From the NCBI RefSeq assembly GCF_002591895.1, contig NZ_NISX01000005.1, positions 1 to 64,000 of the forward strand: a stretch of DNA of 64,000 bases. The letters are read 5' to 3'. Below are positions 56,438 to 64,000 of the stretch, in pieces (position 1 is the first letter of the stretch; the number at the start of each line of letters is the position of its first letter). The notes beneath the pieces are model-generated. The model was given only the letters and a program-made list of their open reading frames with translations. It had not been told where the DNA came from and did no database searches. Position numbers and translations under genes: made by a program. This stretch comes from Lacimicrobium alkaliphilum (GTDB lineage Bacteria; Pseudomonadota; Gammaproteobacteria; Enterobacterales; Alteromonadaceae).

Positions 56438-56593
56438 CCTCTTTCAGTCATCAGTTTTCAGCTACCAGTCCTCAGACTGACAAACTGATAGCTGATAGCT
56501 GATAGCTGATAGTTAACATTTTCGTCTTTTTCCTTATTTCCTCACTGCAATCTACGATAAACTACTTACAGCATTGTGATTTTTAGACGGGTT

Positions 56594-58216
56594 ATGGACG
56601 TAAAACTGGCTTCATCATGTAAGGTACTGATCGTTGATGATCAGGTTCTGGCGCAAGGATATATGAAATATGCGCTGGAAGAACTCGGCATGCGTAATGT
56701 GATCTATGTTGATAAAGCAGCCAGTGCCCTTAAGTATGTTGAAGAAGAGCACTTTGATCTGATTGTGTGCTCATATAATCTTAAAAAAGATCAGGACGGT
56801 TACTATCTCTATGATCAGTTGAAAAGTACCAACGCTCTGCCCCTGAGCACAGCTTTTGTATTTATTAGTGCTGACACCAACTCCGAACTGGTGCATAGCA
56901 TTATCGAGTTGCAACCCGACGATTTTCTTGCCAAGCCTTTCAGTGTCAGAGATTTGGACAAGCGTCTGTCAAAAGTCCTTAAACGCAAACGGGCCCTTCG
57001 CACAGTCTATCAGTTGATGGAAAAAGACGAACTGAACAAGGCACTCGATGAAGTTGAAAACTTTCTCACTGTTCCGGGCAATGCTGAGTTCTTCCCGCTG
57101 GCGCTTAAAACCAAAGGCGAGCTATTACTGGCATGTGATATGACTGAACAGGCAAAAGATTTTTATCGCGCCATTATTAATGTGCAACCTTTTGCCTGGG
57201 CACAGCTAGGCCTCGTTAATGCGTTGATTAAGCTGGATGAAGATGAAGAAGCCGAGAAACTCATTCTGCAACTGGCATTTAAACCAGATTCTCAGTTGAT
57301 GGCATATGACCTGCTCTACGGGCTCAATGTCAAACAGGAAGACTTTGAGTCTGCTCTGGAAACCGTATTGATGGCTTCAGAGATATCTCCCCGTAATTTG
57401 CGCCGCCATAATGCAGCAATAGCCTTATCCCGCCTGACTCATGATTATGAAAGCCAGTTCGAAGCGGCTAAGCGCATCGTAAAGTATGCCAAACACTCTA
57501 TTCATGACAAACCACAGAATTATATCAATGTGGCCCGAGCCGGTATCGATTACGCCATGACTGCTGATGATAAGGATACTGCCGATTTGCTAAAGCAGGC
57601 TAATGACTATATTCGCCAGTTCCAGATTGCATTTCCCAAGGCAGAGCTTCAGGAACAAATGAAGGTAATAAATGCGAGGCTCCTGTACCTGCAGGATGAA
57701 AAAGAAAGAGCCAGGGTATTAGTAGAACAACTGACTGAAGATTCGCTGGACACAGATGACTTCGAAGACTTACTCGATAAAGCCAAGGTATTCCATGCTC
57801 TGGGATTACATGAGCGCAGCCTTCAGGTTTTAGACGAGATAGAAGTGCGCTGTAAAAGAGACCCAGAGCAAGGCGATCTCTTTATGCGCTATATCAGGCA
57901 AGAGAAGAAAGAGAAAGCCTCGATAAAACAAACGCCGAAGGAGCTCAATAACAGCGCAGTAGATTACTATCAAAAAGGTGAACTGGACAGCGCCATGCGC
58001 AGTTTCCGACAGGCCTACACACTGATGCCCAAAAATGCCTCCATTGCCCTGAACCTGCTGCAGGCCATAGTCATGAAAGCGAAAGAACAAGGCATATCAG
58101 AACATGCCAATATGCTCGTCAAACGTTGTATTGGCACTGTTGAGAATGGTCAGCTCAATGAAGAGCAGGAACAACGTTATATTCGTGTTAAGTCCTTTTT
58201 AGAAGAAGTGGTTTAA
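56594..58216 (+). CDS. Response-regulator-like protein with TPR domain; receiver lacks the phosphoacceptor
   Basis: The protein has 540 residues from the ATG at 56594. The receiver domain (about 9-125) keeps the acidic pair (VLIVDDQ), the switch Ser (FISADT) and the Lys (LAKPF). The phosphoacceptor Asp position reads Ser: FDLIVCSYNL, where relatives have CDYNL. From about 135 to the end are helical TPR-like repeats (AKDFYRAIINVQPFAWAQLGLVNAL; SAVDYYQKGELDSAMRSFRQAYTLMPKNASIAL). There is no output DNA-binding domain, so it probably works through protein contacts. The atm1-like gene starts 24 bp later. Confidence 0.9.
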   Translation: MDVKLASSCKVLIVDDQVLAQGYMKYALEELGMRNVIYVDKAASALKYVEEEHFDLIVCSYNLKKDQDGYYLYDQLKSTNALPLSTAFVFISADTNSELVHSIIELQPDDFLAKPFSVRDLDKRLSKVLKRKRALRTVYQLMEKDELNKALDEVENFLTVPGNAEFFPLALKTKGELLLACDMTEQAKDFYRAIINVQPFAWAQLGLVNALIKLDEDEEAEKLILQLAFKPDSQLMAYDLLYGLNVKQEDFESALETVLMASEISPRNLRRHNAAIALSRLTHDYESQFEAAKRIVKYAKHSIHDKPQNYINVARAGIDYAMTADDKDTADLLKQANDYIRQFQIAFPKAELQEQMKVINARLLYLQDEKERARVLVEQLTEDSLDTDDFEDLLDKAKVFHALGLHERSLQVLDEIEVRCKRDPEQGDLFMRYIRQEKKEKASIKQTPKELNNSAVDYYQKGELDSAMRSFRQAYTLMPKNASIALNLLQAIVMKAKEQGISEHANMLVKRCIGTVENGQLNEEQEQRYIRVKSFLEEVV

Positions 58217-58240
58217 TGCCACTCTGCGTCAATTTTTCCA

Positions 58241-60046
58241 ATGCGTCGTAATAAATTTCCTGTAGATCCGGACCAGCCTGTCCCGTGGGCTGTAATCTGG
58301 CAACTATTGCCTTACCTGCGTGAATTTAAAGGCAGAATTGTTCTCGCCCTGCTGTGTCTGGTTGGTGCTAAGCTGGCCAGCGTCGGCATGCCTTTTATTC
58401 TGAAGCACGTTGTCGATGATCTTAACCTTGAAAACACAACACAGGCGCTGCTCGCCATTCCGCTGTTTCTGATACTCGCCTATGGCCTGTTACGACTTTT
58501 TAATGTGCTCTTCGGTGAACTTCGGGACACTTTGTTTGGCCGGGTTACCGAGCGGGCCATGCGTCGTCTCGGATTAAAGGTCTTCGAACACCTGCACCGT
58601 CTGGATCTCGACTTTCACCTGAACCGCCAGACCGGCGGACTATCAAGGGATATTGAGCGGGGCACCACCGGCATCGGCTTTCTGATGCGCTTTATGGTGT
58701 TTAATATCGTACCCACTCTGCTAGAAATTGCCATGGTGGTAGGCCTGCTGTTTTATAATTACGGTGCGGGTTTTGCTGTGATTATCCTGGCTTCAGTAGT
58801 CTGCTATGTGGGTTTCTCCGTCAAGGCCACTCACTGGCGCACTCAATATGTGCGCGAAGTAAATCAGGCCGATTCCTCAACCAACTCCAGAGCCATAGAC
58901 AGCCTGCTGAACTACGAAACGGTAAAGTACTTTAATAATGAGGACTATGAAGCCCACCGTTATGATCAAGATCTTGCCGGATGGGAAACCGCCCGCCGTA
59001 AAAACCGGCTGTCACTATTCGTACTCAATGGTGGCCAGGCCTTAGTCATAGCCAGTGCCATGACTGCTATGATGTTAATGGCAGCCAATGGAGTGGTAGT
59101 TGGGGAAATGACCATCGGTGATTTTGTCCTGATCAATGCTTTTACCATGCAGATATTTATGCCGCTGAATTTCCTCGGCTTTGTTTATCGTGAAATTCGA
59201 GGCGCGCTGGCCAATATCGAAAACCTGTTTAAGCTACTGGATAAACAACCGGCCATTGACGATGCCCCCGGCGCTCAGCAACTTAAGGTAAAAGGTGGTG
59301 AAATACGTTTTCAGCACGTCAATTTCAGCTATCAGCCCGACCGCCCTATTCTCAGACAGGTTGATTTTACTGTCAGCCCGGGCCAGAAAGTCGCCATTGT
59401 GGGTGAGTCCGGTGCCGGTAAGTCCACTCTGATCAAACTGCTGTTTCGCTTTTACGACACCATCGAGGGTAAGATTTTGATTGATGGTCAGGATATTGCC
59501 GCCGTTACCCAACAATCCCTGCGGCAGGCCATCGGCATCGTGCCACAGGACACCGTACTGTTTAATGAGAGTATTTATGAAAATGTCCGCTACGCCCGTC
59601 CCGATGCCAGCGAACAGGATGTGCTGGATGCCATACGCATGGCTCACCTCGATACCTTTATTCGTACTCTGCCAAAAGGGCATCATACCCTGGTCGGTGA
59701 ACGGGGCCTGAAACTCTCAGGCGGAGAGAAACAACGGATCGCCATTGCCCGGGTGATCCTTAAAAAGCCCCCTATTCTGCTGTTTGACGAAGCGACTTCA
59801 TCGCTCGATAGTCAATCAGAACAAGCCATACTTAAAGCATTCAGGGAAGTTTCCAGCGGCCATACCAGTTTAGTGATCGCCCACAGGCTCTCAACCGTAG
59901 TGGATGCAGACAACATTCTGGTAATGAGTGAAGGAAAACTGGTTGAACAGGGAAATCACGCCCAATTATTGCAAAAACAGGGGTACTACGCCCGACTCTG
60001 GTATGCTCAGCAGCATCAGCGTGAACATGACGGGTCTGGCCAGTAA
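58241..60046 (+). CDS. Atm1/ABCB7-type ABC exporter (fused permease-ATPase)
   Basis: The protein has 601 residues. Six transmembrane helices fill about 30-320 and an ATPase domain follows, with Walker A GESGAGKST (near 390), the Q-loop, signature LSGGEKQR and Walker B ILLFDEATSSLD. The segment QTGGLSRDIERGTTGIGFL in the permease is characteristic of Atm1-like exporters, which move glutathione-derived compounds linked to metal and Fe-S homeostasis. It acts as an inner-membrane homodimer. DUF3820 starts in its stop codon (TAATG). Confidence 0.92.
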   Translation: MRRNKFPVDPDQPVPWAVIWQLLPYLREFKGRIVLALLCLVGAKLASVGMPFILKHVVDDLNLENTTQALLAIPLFLILAYGLLRLFNVLFGELRDTLFGRVTERAMRRLGLKVFEHLHRLDLDFHLNRQTGGLSRDIERGTTGIGFLMRFMVFNIVPTLLEIAMVVGLLFYNYGAGFAVIILASVVCYVGFSVKATHWRTQYVREVNQADSSTNSRAIDSLLNYETVKYFNNEDYEAHRYDQDLAGWETARRKNRLSLFVLNGGQALVIASAMTAMMLMAANGVVVGEMTIGDFVLINAFTMQIFMPLNFLGFVYREIRGALANIENLFKLLDKQPAIDDAPGAQQLKVKGGEIRFQHVNFSYQPDRPILRQVDFTVSPGQKVAIVGESGAGKSTLIKLLFRFYDTIEGKILIDGQDIAAVTQQSLRQAIGIVPQDTVLFNESIYENVRYARPDASEQDVLDAIRMAHLDTFIRTLPKGHHTLVGERGLKLSGGEKQRIAIARVILKKPPILLFDEATSSLDSQSEQAILKAFREVSSGHTSLVIAHRLSTVVDADNILVMSEGKLVEQGNHAQLLQKQGYYARLWYAQQHQREHDGSGQ

Positions 60047-60255
60047 TGGATAACAAACATCTTGTAGATGCCATCAATCAAACCATGCCCTTTGGTAAGT
60101 ATGCTGGCAGAAAACTGCTGGAGTTGCCGGAACCTTATCTTGTCTGGTTTGCGCAGCAGGGTTTTCCAGACGGCAAACTGGGCCAACAACTGGCGTTGAT
60201 TCATGAAGTCAAAGTCAATGGGCTGGAAGGAATGCTTCGCCCACTGATGAAATAG
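60046..60255 (+). CDS. DUF3820 small protein
   Basis: The protein has 69 residues, with MPFGKYAGRKLLELPEPYLVWFAQQGFPDGKLGQQLALI as the typical core of DUF3820. It is a soluble, one-domain protein of unknown function. The ATG overlaps the stop of the ABC exporter, so it is translationally coupled to it. Confidence 0.88.
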   Translation: MDNKHLVDAINQTMPFGKYAGRKLLELPEPYLVWFAQQGFPDGKLGQQLALIHEVKVNGLEGMLRPLMK

Positions 60256-60283
60256 ATTCGTCATAGATTCTTGAGCTAAGCCA

Positions 60284-60673
60284 ATGAAAAAAAGTCAGCA
60301 ACGCTCCTATCACATCCGTAAAAGTGGAATTAAAGACAAGAATATTGATAAACAGATCCTGGTGTTGCATAAAGCCATGCTGGATAAACTTTGCAAACAG
60401 CCGGAATTAGTTATCCAGGTGCTGGAGACTCTTGAACAGCGCAGAGAAACCGGACGCCTTCGCCACGGGGCCTATCTGACATGGTACTGTGCTCTGGAGC
60501 AATTACATCACCAACCTGAAGTGATGTATCGCACCCTGCTCGAAGACAGCCCACGGATGCGAAAGCTCAGAAGGAATACACCACTCGCCGGAATCCTAAG
60601 CGAAGCGGAACGCCAACAGGCGCTGTTGGAAAGCGCCTGTGGAACACTCAACATAGAACAGCTGTTTAGTTAA
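60284..60673 (+). CDS. Conserved hypothetical helical protein
   Basis: The protein has 129 residues, basic at the N-terminus (MKKSQQRSYHIRKSGIKDKN) and otherwise alpha-helical, with the RLRHGAYLTWYCALEQ segment near 58-73. No membrane segment or signal peptide is seen. Its family was not recognised. It lies 28 bp after DUF3820, probably the last gene of that transcript, and is convergent with the next ABC pair. Confidence 0.7.
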   Translation: MKKSQQRSYHIRKSGIKDKNIDKQILVLHKAMLDKLCKQPELVIQVLETLEQRRETGRLRHGAYLTWYCALEQLHHQPEVMYRTLLEDSPRMRKLRRNTPLAGILSEAERQQALLESACGTLNIEQLFS

Positions 60674-60694
60674 GCCACTCGCTTAGCGACATCA

Positions 60695-62050
60695 TTACAT
60701 CCTGACACTTAATCCTCTGGCCAGAGCGCGGCGATATGACAACCAGGCAGGAAACAGCGCCAATACTCCCGCCAGAGACACGATAAGCGCCAGATACCCT
60801 AATGTAGATAACGATAAAGGAACAACGCCGATAAACAGCCCATACTCACTGGTGATCCACTCTCCTAATCCGGCAAGTACCCCCGTCAGAAGCAGGTATC
60901 CTAATACTGCACCGGCCAGAGCAATCAGAACGGCTTCCAGTTCAATGATCAACAGCACAAAACTGGCATGAGCACCGATTGCACGCAATACCGCAATTTC
61001 TCTTTCCCGCTCCCGCATGGATGCCAGTAACATGGTCGTCATACCCAGCATACTGGCAACCAGCACGAGTAAGGCAATCAGCGCCAGTGCCCGTTCAGCC
61101 ATACCCATCATCTGCCACAGCTGTGATAACGCCACGCCCGGAATAATTCCCAGCAATGCTTCTTGCTGATATTGGTTAACCTTACGCTGAAAGGTCAGCA
61201 CGCCGATTCTGGATTTCAGTCCCACCAACATAGCGCTGACCGAATCAGGAATTAGATTCTCATCAACCCTGTGCTCGCTTTGGTTATCACTATGCTGATG
61301 GCTGCCACTTTCCTCTTTCGGGTGCTGATGATCGGTGTCAGCAGATGAATGATCGTGCTTATGTTCTTGCTCGCTTTGTAAGGATTTTTGTGGACGGGAT
61401 AACGCCGTTCGCTGAGGTTTCTCATGTATCACTTCAATCGAACTTAACGACACATGCACCGTCTGATCTACAGGCGTACCGGTCGGTGCCAGTATACCCG
61501 TGACCCTGAAAGGGTGCGCATCATGATGAGTGAAACTGACATCTCCGGTGCCATGGGAAATCACCACCTCACTGCCAACCTGGTAACCCAGTCGGTCCGC
61601 CACCTCAGCACCCACAACGGCCTGTAATGCCCCTTCAAATAGTTGACCTTCTTTCAGCACCAGGGACTGAGACTGGCCATATTTAAAATGCTCAAAATAG
61701 GCCGCTGTGGTACCCAACACCCGATAACCTTTATGGGAGTCGCCCAGCGAAATAGGTACTGTCCATGCCACTTCCGGCGACTGACTAAGCTGCTGATAAC
61801 TCTGCCAGGAGATATTGTTGGTGGGATTGCCAATACGAAATACCGAATACAGTAACAGATTGGTTGGGCCGGTTCTGGCTCCTACTATCAGATCCACTCC
61901 CGATACGGTGCGACTGAAGCTGGATTTCATTTCATTTTTGAGATGATCTACGCCCAGAACAATAAAAGTACTTACGGCAATAGAGAGTACTGTCAGGATC
62001 ACAGTCAGTTTGCGATTCCACAAACTTGCTCTGGCAAGACTAATCAGCAT
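60695..62050 (-). CDS. FtsX/MacB-type ABC permease with a histidine-rich loop
   Basis: The 451-residue protein starts at the ATG at 62050 (GGAGCAGGT upstream). An N-terminal helix (about 14-34) is followed by a MacB-like periplasmic domain and three C-terminal helices, the FtsX layout. Within the periplasmic part, about 217-260, is a His/Asp/Glu-rich stretch (EHKHDHSSADTDHQH and HQHSDNQSEH). Such loops bind Zn or Ni, so a metal-linked role is likely. It could be a partner of the Zrg-type zinc transporters of Vibrio, but the other zrg genes are not visible here. It overlaps the ATPase by 7 bp. Confidence 0.85.
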   Translation of the reverse strand: MLISLARASLWNRKLTVILTVLSIAVSTFIVLGVDHLKNEMKSSFSRTVSGVDLIVGARTGPTNLLLYSVFRIGNPTNNISWQSYQQLSQSPEVAWTVPISLGDSHKGYRVLGTTAAYFEHFKYGQSQSLVLKEGQLFEGALQAVVGAEVADRLGYQVGSEVVISHGTGDVSFTHHDAHPFRVTGILAPTGTPVDQTVHVSLSSIEVIHEKPQRTALSRPQKSLQSEQEHKHDHSSADTDHQHPKEESGSHQHSDNQSEHRVDENLIPDSVSAMLVGLKSRIGVLTFQRKVNQYQQEALLGIIPGVALSQLWQMMGMAERALALIALLVLVASMLGMTTMLLASMREREREIAVLRAIGAHASFVLLIIELEAVLIALAGAVLGYLLLTGVLAGLGEWITSEYGLFIGVVPLSLSTLGYLALIVSLAGVLALFPAWLSYRRALARGLSVRM

Positions 62051-62721
62051 ACCTGCTCCTTGGTGACACAATTGAGTTCAGAAAGGCTTTGTTGTTGATC
62101 GAAATGTCCCGCAAGTGACTTATCATGACTGACAAACACAACACTTGCCTGGTTTCGGTCACAGCATTGGAGTAGTAAATCCACGAACTGATCGCGCAAC
62201 TCTGAGTCCAGTGCTGATGTGGGCTCATCGGCGATAATAATCTCAGGATGATTGAACAGTGCCCTCGCTACAGCAACCCGCTGTTGTTGTCCGACACTGA
62301 GTTCACCGGCTTTACGCTCCAGCATTGCAGAATTTAGCTGCAACTGATCAGTAATCTGTTGCAAATGATCAGGCTCAACAGACTCCGTTCGGCCAAAGTG
62401 CGCTGCCAGCAGAATATTTTGCCGCACACTGAGATAAGGTAATAAATTAAACTGCTGGAATATAACCCCAATATGCCTGGCCCGAAAACGATCCCGCGCA
62501 CCGGCTCTGATACTGCTCAGCTCTTGTGAAAGCACTCTGATACTGCCCTCTTGTGGCGTAAGAATGCCACACAGCAGATTCAGCAACGTGGATTTTCCAC
62601 TTCCTGATGGCCCGTACAAAAACACCTTCTGGCCTTTTTCAACCTGCCAGTGTTCAATATTCAGTACAGCCTTGTCTTGCCAGGCAAATTTTACCTTATC
62701 AAGCTGAATTACCGGGTCCAT
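62044..62721 (-). CDS. ABC transporter ATP-binding protein (MacB/LolD type)
   Basis: The protein has 225 residues. Walker A GPSGSGKST (near 36), signature LSVGQQQR and Walker B IIIADEPTSALD are complete, and the family signature YLSVRQNILL matches LolD/MacB ATPases. It should power the overlapping FtsX-type permease in a mechanotransmission or export complex. It is first in the two-gene unit. The DNA upstream of it is repeat-rich, and no substrate-binding gene is visible. Confidence 0.92.
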   Translation of the reverse strand: MDPVIQLDKVKFAWQDKAVLNIEHWQVEKGQKVFLYGPSGSGKSTLLNLLCGILTPQEGSIRVLSQELSSIRAGARDRFRARHIGVIFQQFNLLPYLSVRQNILLAAHFGRTESVEPDHLQQITDQLQLNSAMLERKAGELSVGQQQRVAVARALFNHPEIIIADEPTSALDSELRDQFVDLLLQCCDRNQASVVFVSHDKSLAGHFDQQQSLSELNCVTKEQVC

Positions 62722-62805
62722 AGCACCTCGCCCTGAATTGATTTTGTTATAATATAACCTTTACTCGAATAGGTGTCAGCAAAGCGGGGAAGACTTATTT
62801 GGTTA

Positions 62806-63247
62806 TAACCACGGAGGCACAGAGCGCACAGAGATTTGAATGATTAACCGCTTTGACCTTTTTCGTGTTTTTCGTGGCCAGAGGTCAGTTCCTGAAAACT
62901 GAAAGCTGATAAATTTTCTGACTCTGCGACCTCAGCGACTCTGCGAGATCTTAAGCTTTTATTCGTTTGATCTCGCTGAGGCGCGAAGGCGCAGAGATGT
63001 TAACACCCTTTCCACGCTCTGTGGCTCGATGGTGAAGTTCGCTTTTCGTGTGGTTGGTCATCAAGAACAAGGCGCTGGATTCCCGCTAACTACATGCGGG
63101 AAAGACGCCCGGTCATGCCCGAGTGCCGTTAGCGGGCATCCAGTGACCTTTACGAAAGACATGATTAACCACGGAGGCACACTGAGAACAGAGATTTGAA
63201 TGATTAAGTGCTTTGACTTTTTCGTGTTTTTCGTGCCTTTCGTGGTC
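62806..63247. repeat. Two copies of a CACGGAGGCACA repeat around a palindrome
   Basis: Copies at 62806-62879 and 63166-63247 share about 70 bp, including ATTTGAATGATTAA, CTTTGAC and TTTTTCGTGTTTTTCGTG. Between them a CTGGATTCCCGC/GCGGGCATCCAG palindrome spans 63075-63143. The region codes for nothing credible. Confidence 0.75.
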
Positions 63248-63253
63248 AAAAGC

Positions 63254-63433
63254 TTTTAAACCACAGAGACACGGAGGACACAGAGGTATCATAATTTAAG
63301 CCTTTAGTTCTCAGATCAAGCGCAGGGCAGAAACTAATTCGCCTGACAACGCAGCGTAGCCATACAAGTCCAATAAATTGGAATCTACATGGTATTGCTC
63401 TTCTCTGTGCTCTCTGTGCCTCTGTGGTTAAAA
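63254..63433. repeat. 180-bp element with CACAGAG inverted ends
   Basis: The left end 63254-63286 (AACCACAGAGACACGGAGG...) and right end 63401-63433 are inverted copies of a CACAGAG-type repeat that is widespread in bacterial intergenic DNA. About 115 bp with no gene lie between. Confidence 0.7.
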
Positions 63434-63480
63434 TGGCGTTTGAGGAGTGTTTTCGTAGACCTTTACTGTCAAAACCCGAC

Positions 63481-63553
63481 CTACATTGCGGGAGAATTTT
63501 AGAACAGCTTTAGCTGGCCTGCGCAGCAGGTTAACTACATGGATGTAGTTAAC
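63481..63553 (-). repeat. Four-hairpin dispersed repeat, copy R3
   Basis: Degenerate hairpin with loop CGGGA (63481-63502), CAGCT/AGCTG (63505-63516), CCTGC/GCAGG (63518-63530) and GTTAACTACAT/ATGTAGTTAAC (63530-63553). The order matches R1, R2 and the tRNA-Glu inserts. It stands beside the csp terminator. Confidence 0.75.
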
Positions 63554-63555
63554 AA

Positions 63556-63581
63556 AAAAGCCGCTGAAATCAGCGGCTTTT
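63556..63581 (-). terminator. Terminator of the cold-shock gene
   Basis: The stem AAAAGCCGCTGA/TCAGCGGCTTTT, 41 bp past the stop, is followed on the minus strand by TTTTTTGTT (six T from the stem on). Confidence 0.85.
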
Positions 63582-63622
63582 AAAGAATTCGTCATTTGGC
63601 TTGTAAACAAGCCTGTCAGAAT

Positions 63623-63832
63623 TTACTGGGGAACTACGTTAACGGCCTGAGGACCTTTTTGACCTTGTTCTACTTCAAAAGAAACAGATTGGCCTTCTAC
63701 CAGTGTTTTGAATCCGTCACCAGAGATTGCGCGGAAGTGAACAAACACGTCCTTACTGCTGTCTGCAGGTGTAATGAAACCAAAACCTTTATCTTCGTTA
63801 AACCACTTAACGGTACCAGTTGTTTTTGACAT
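63623..63832 (-). CDS. CspA-family cold-shock protein
   Basis: The protein has 69 residues and is a single OB-fold cold-shock domain with RNP1 KGFGFI and RNP2 VFVHF. It binds single-stranded RNA or DNA and melts mRNA secondary structure. The 168 bp upstream to the window edge hold no gene and probably include the long 5' leader usual for cspA genes. Which paralogue this is cannot be decided. Confidence 0.95.
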   Translation of the reverse strand: MSKTTGTVKWFNEDKGFGFITPADSSKDVFVHFRAISGDGFKTLVEGQSVSFEVEQGQKGPQAVNVVPQ

Positions 63833-64000
63833 TTAAGTCTCCAAAAAACATATATATATAACTAACGCTCAACACATAATGTGATGAGTAATAATGCCTG
63901 CGAATCTGATTAATTATTTGGGCAACACGCAAAGACTTAATGACAAAAACGTTTGAGGTAAATGTAGCAATAGATCTTAAAGCATAACTATGTTGTAAAT

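Overview
The window looks like the chromosome of a marine or halophilic gammaproteobacterium close to the Alteromonadales (Alteromonadaceae-like). The reasons are the uvrY-uvrC-pgsA-tRNA(Gly-Cys-Leu) operon, the order tRNA-Ala/Glu - gltX - tRNA-Val, the divergent hexR / zwf-pgl-edd-glk-eda pair with pykA behind hexR, an N-terminally extended second GAPDH, and a DcaP-like porin next to acs. The genus cannot be fixed from sequence alone. No rRNA genes, integrase, transposase or CRISPR array were seen.

Layout. 1-2207: a two-gene cassette made of a secreted ComEC-type metallo-beta-lactamase-fold protein and a four-helix membrane/coiled-coil protein that runs off the left edge. It lies just beyond tRNA-Leu. 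2473-6373: structured repeat, tRNA-Leu/Cys/Gly, pgsA, uvrC, uvrY. 6964-20896: mixed housekeeping and catabolic genes (ansA, ybaK, a polyhydroxyalkanoate depolymerase, a probable dead esterase, add, a response regulator with acs, a porin, cmoAB). 21044-30572: small conserved genes, an AGCS symporter with an extra domain, an M14 peptidase, a thioredoxin-fold protein, an orphan endolysin/holin pair, repeats, the long GAPDH and a DUF2989 lipoprotein. 30753-49813: a central-carbon block with gnd, malQ-glgB-glgX, gap-yeaD, the complete Entner-Doudoroff operon, hexR and pykA. 49846-56437: a PAS-GGDEF-EAL protein, then gltX flanked by a tRNA-Ala/Glu operon and a six-copy tRNA-Val array. 56594-64000: a response regulator with TPR-like repeats, an Atm1-type ABC exporter, small proteins, an ABC pair with a histidine-rich permease, about 900 bp of dispersed repeats, and a cold-shock protein.

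How the genes work together. Glycogen or maltodextrin processing (malQ, glgB, glgX), glucose phosphorylation (glk), the oxidative pentose branch (zwf, pgl, gnd), Entner-Doudoroff cleavage (edd, eda), two GAPDHs and pyruvate kinase give an almost complete glycan-to-pyruvate route. Identical 15-bp HexR palindromes precede zwf/hexR and pykA. acs and the neighbouring LuxR-type response regulator add acetate use.

Most unusual content. The three tRNA operons carry copies of the 3' ends of their own tRNAs in unexpected places. In the tRNA-Glu operon, tRNA-Glu sequence is interrupted exactly in the T-loop by a 71-73 bp insert that folds into four consecutive hairpins. The five copies differ by paired (compensatory) changes. 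A related four-hairpin element occurs at three other places, once abutting a copy of the tRNA-Leu 3' end. After the tRNA-Val array, six 99-bp tandem repeats each end in a perfect or near-perfect tRNA-Val T-arm/acceptor/CCA segment, resembling in principle the rtT repeats of the E. coli tyrT operon. Together these are the best candidates for an undescribed system.
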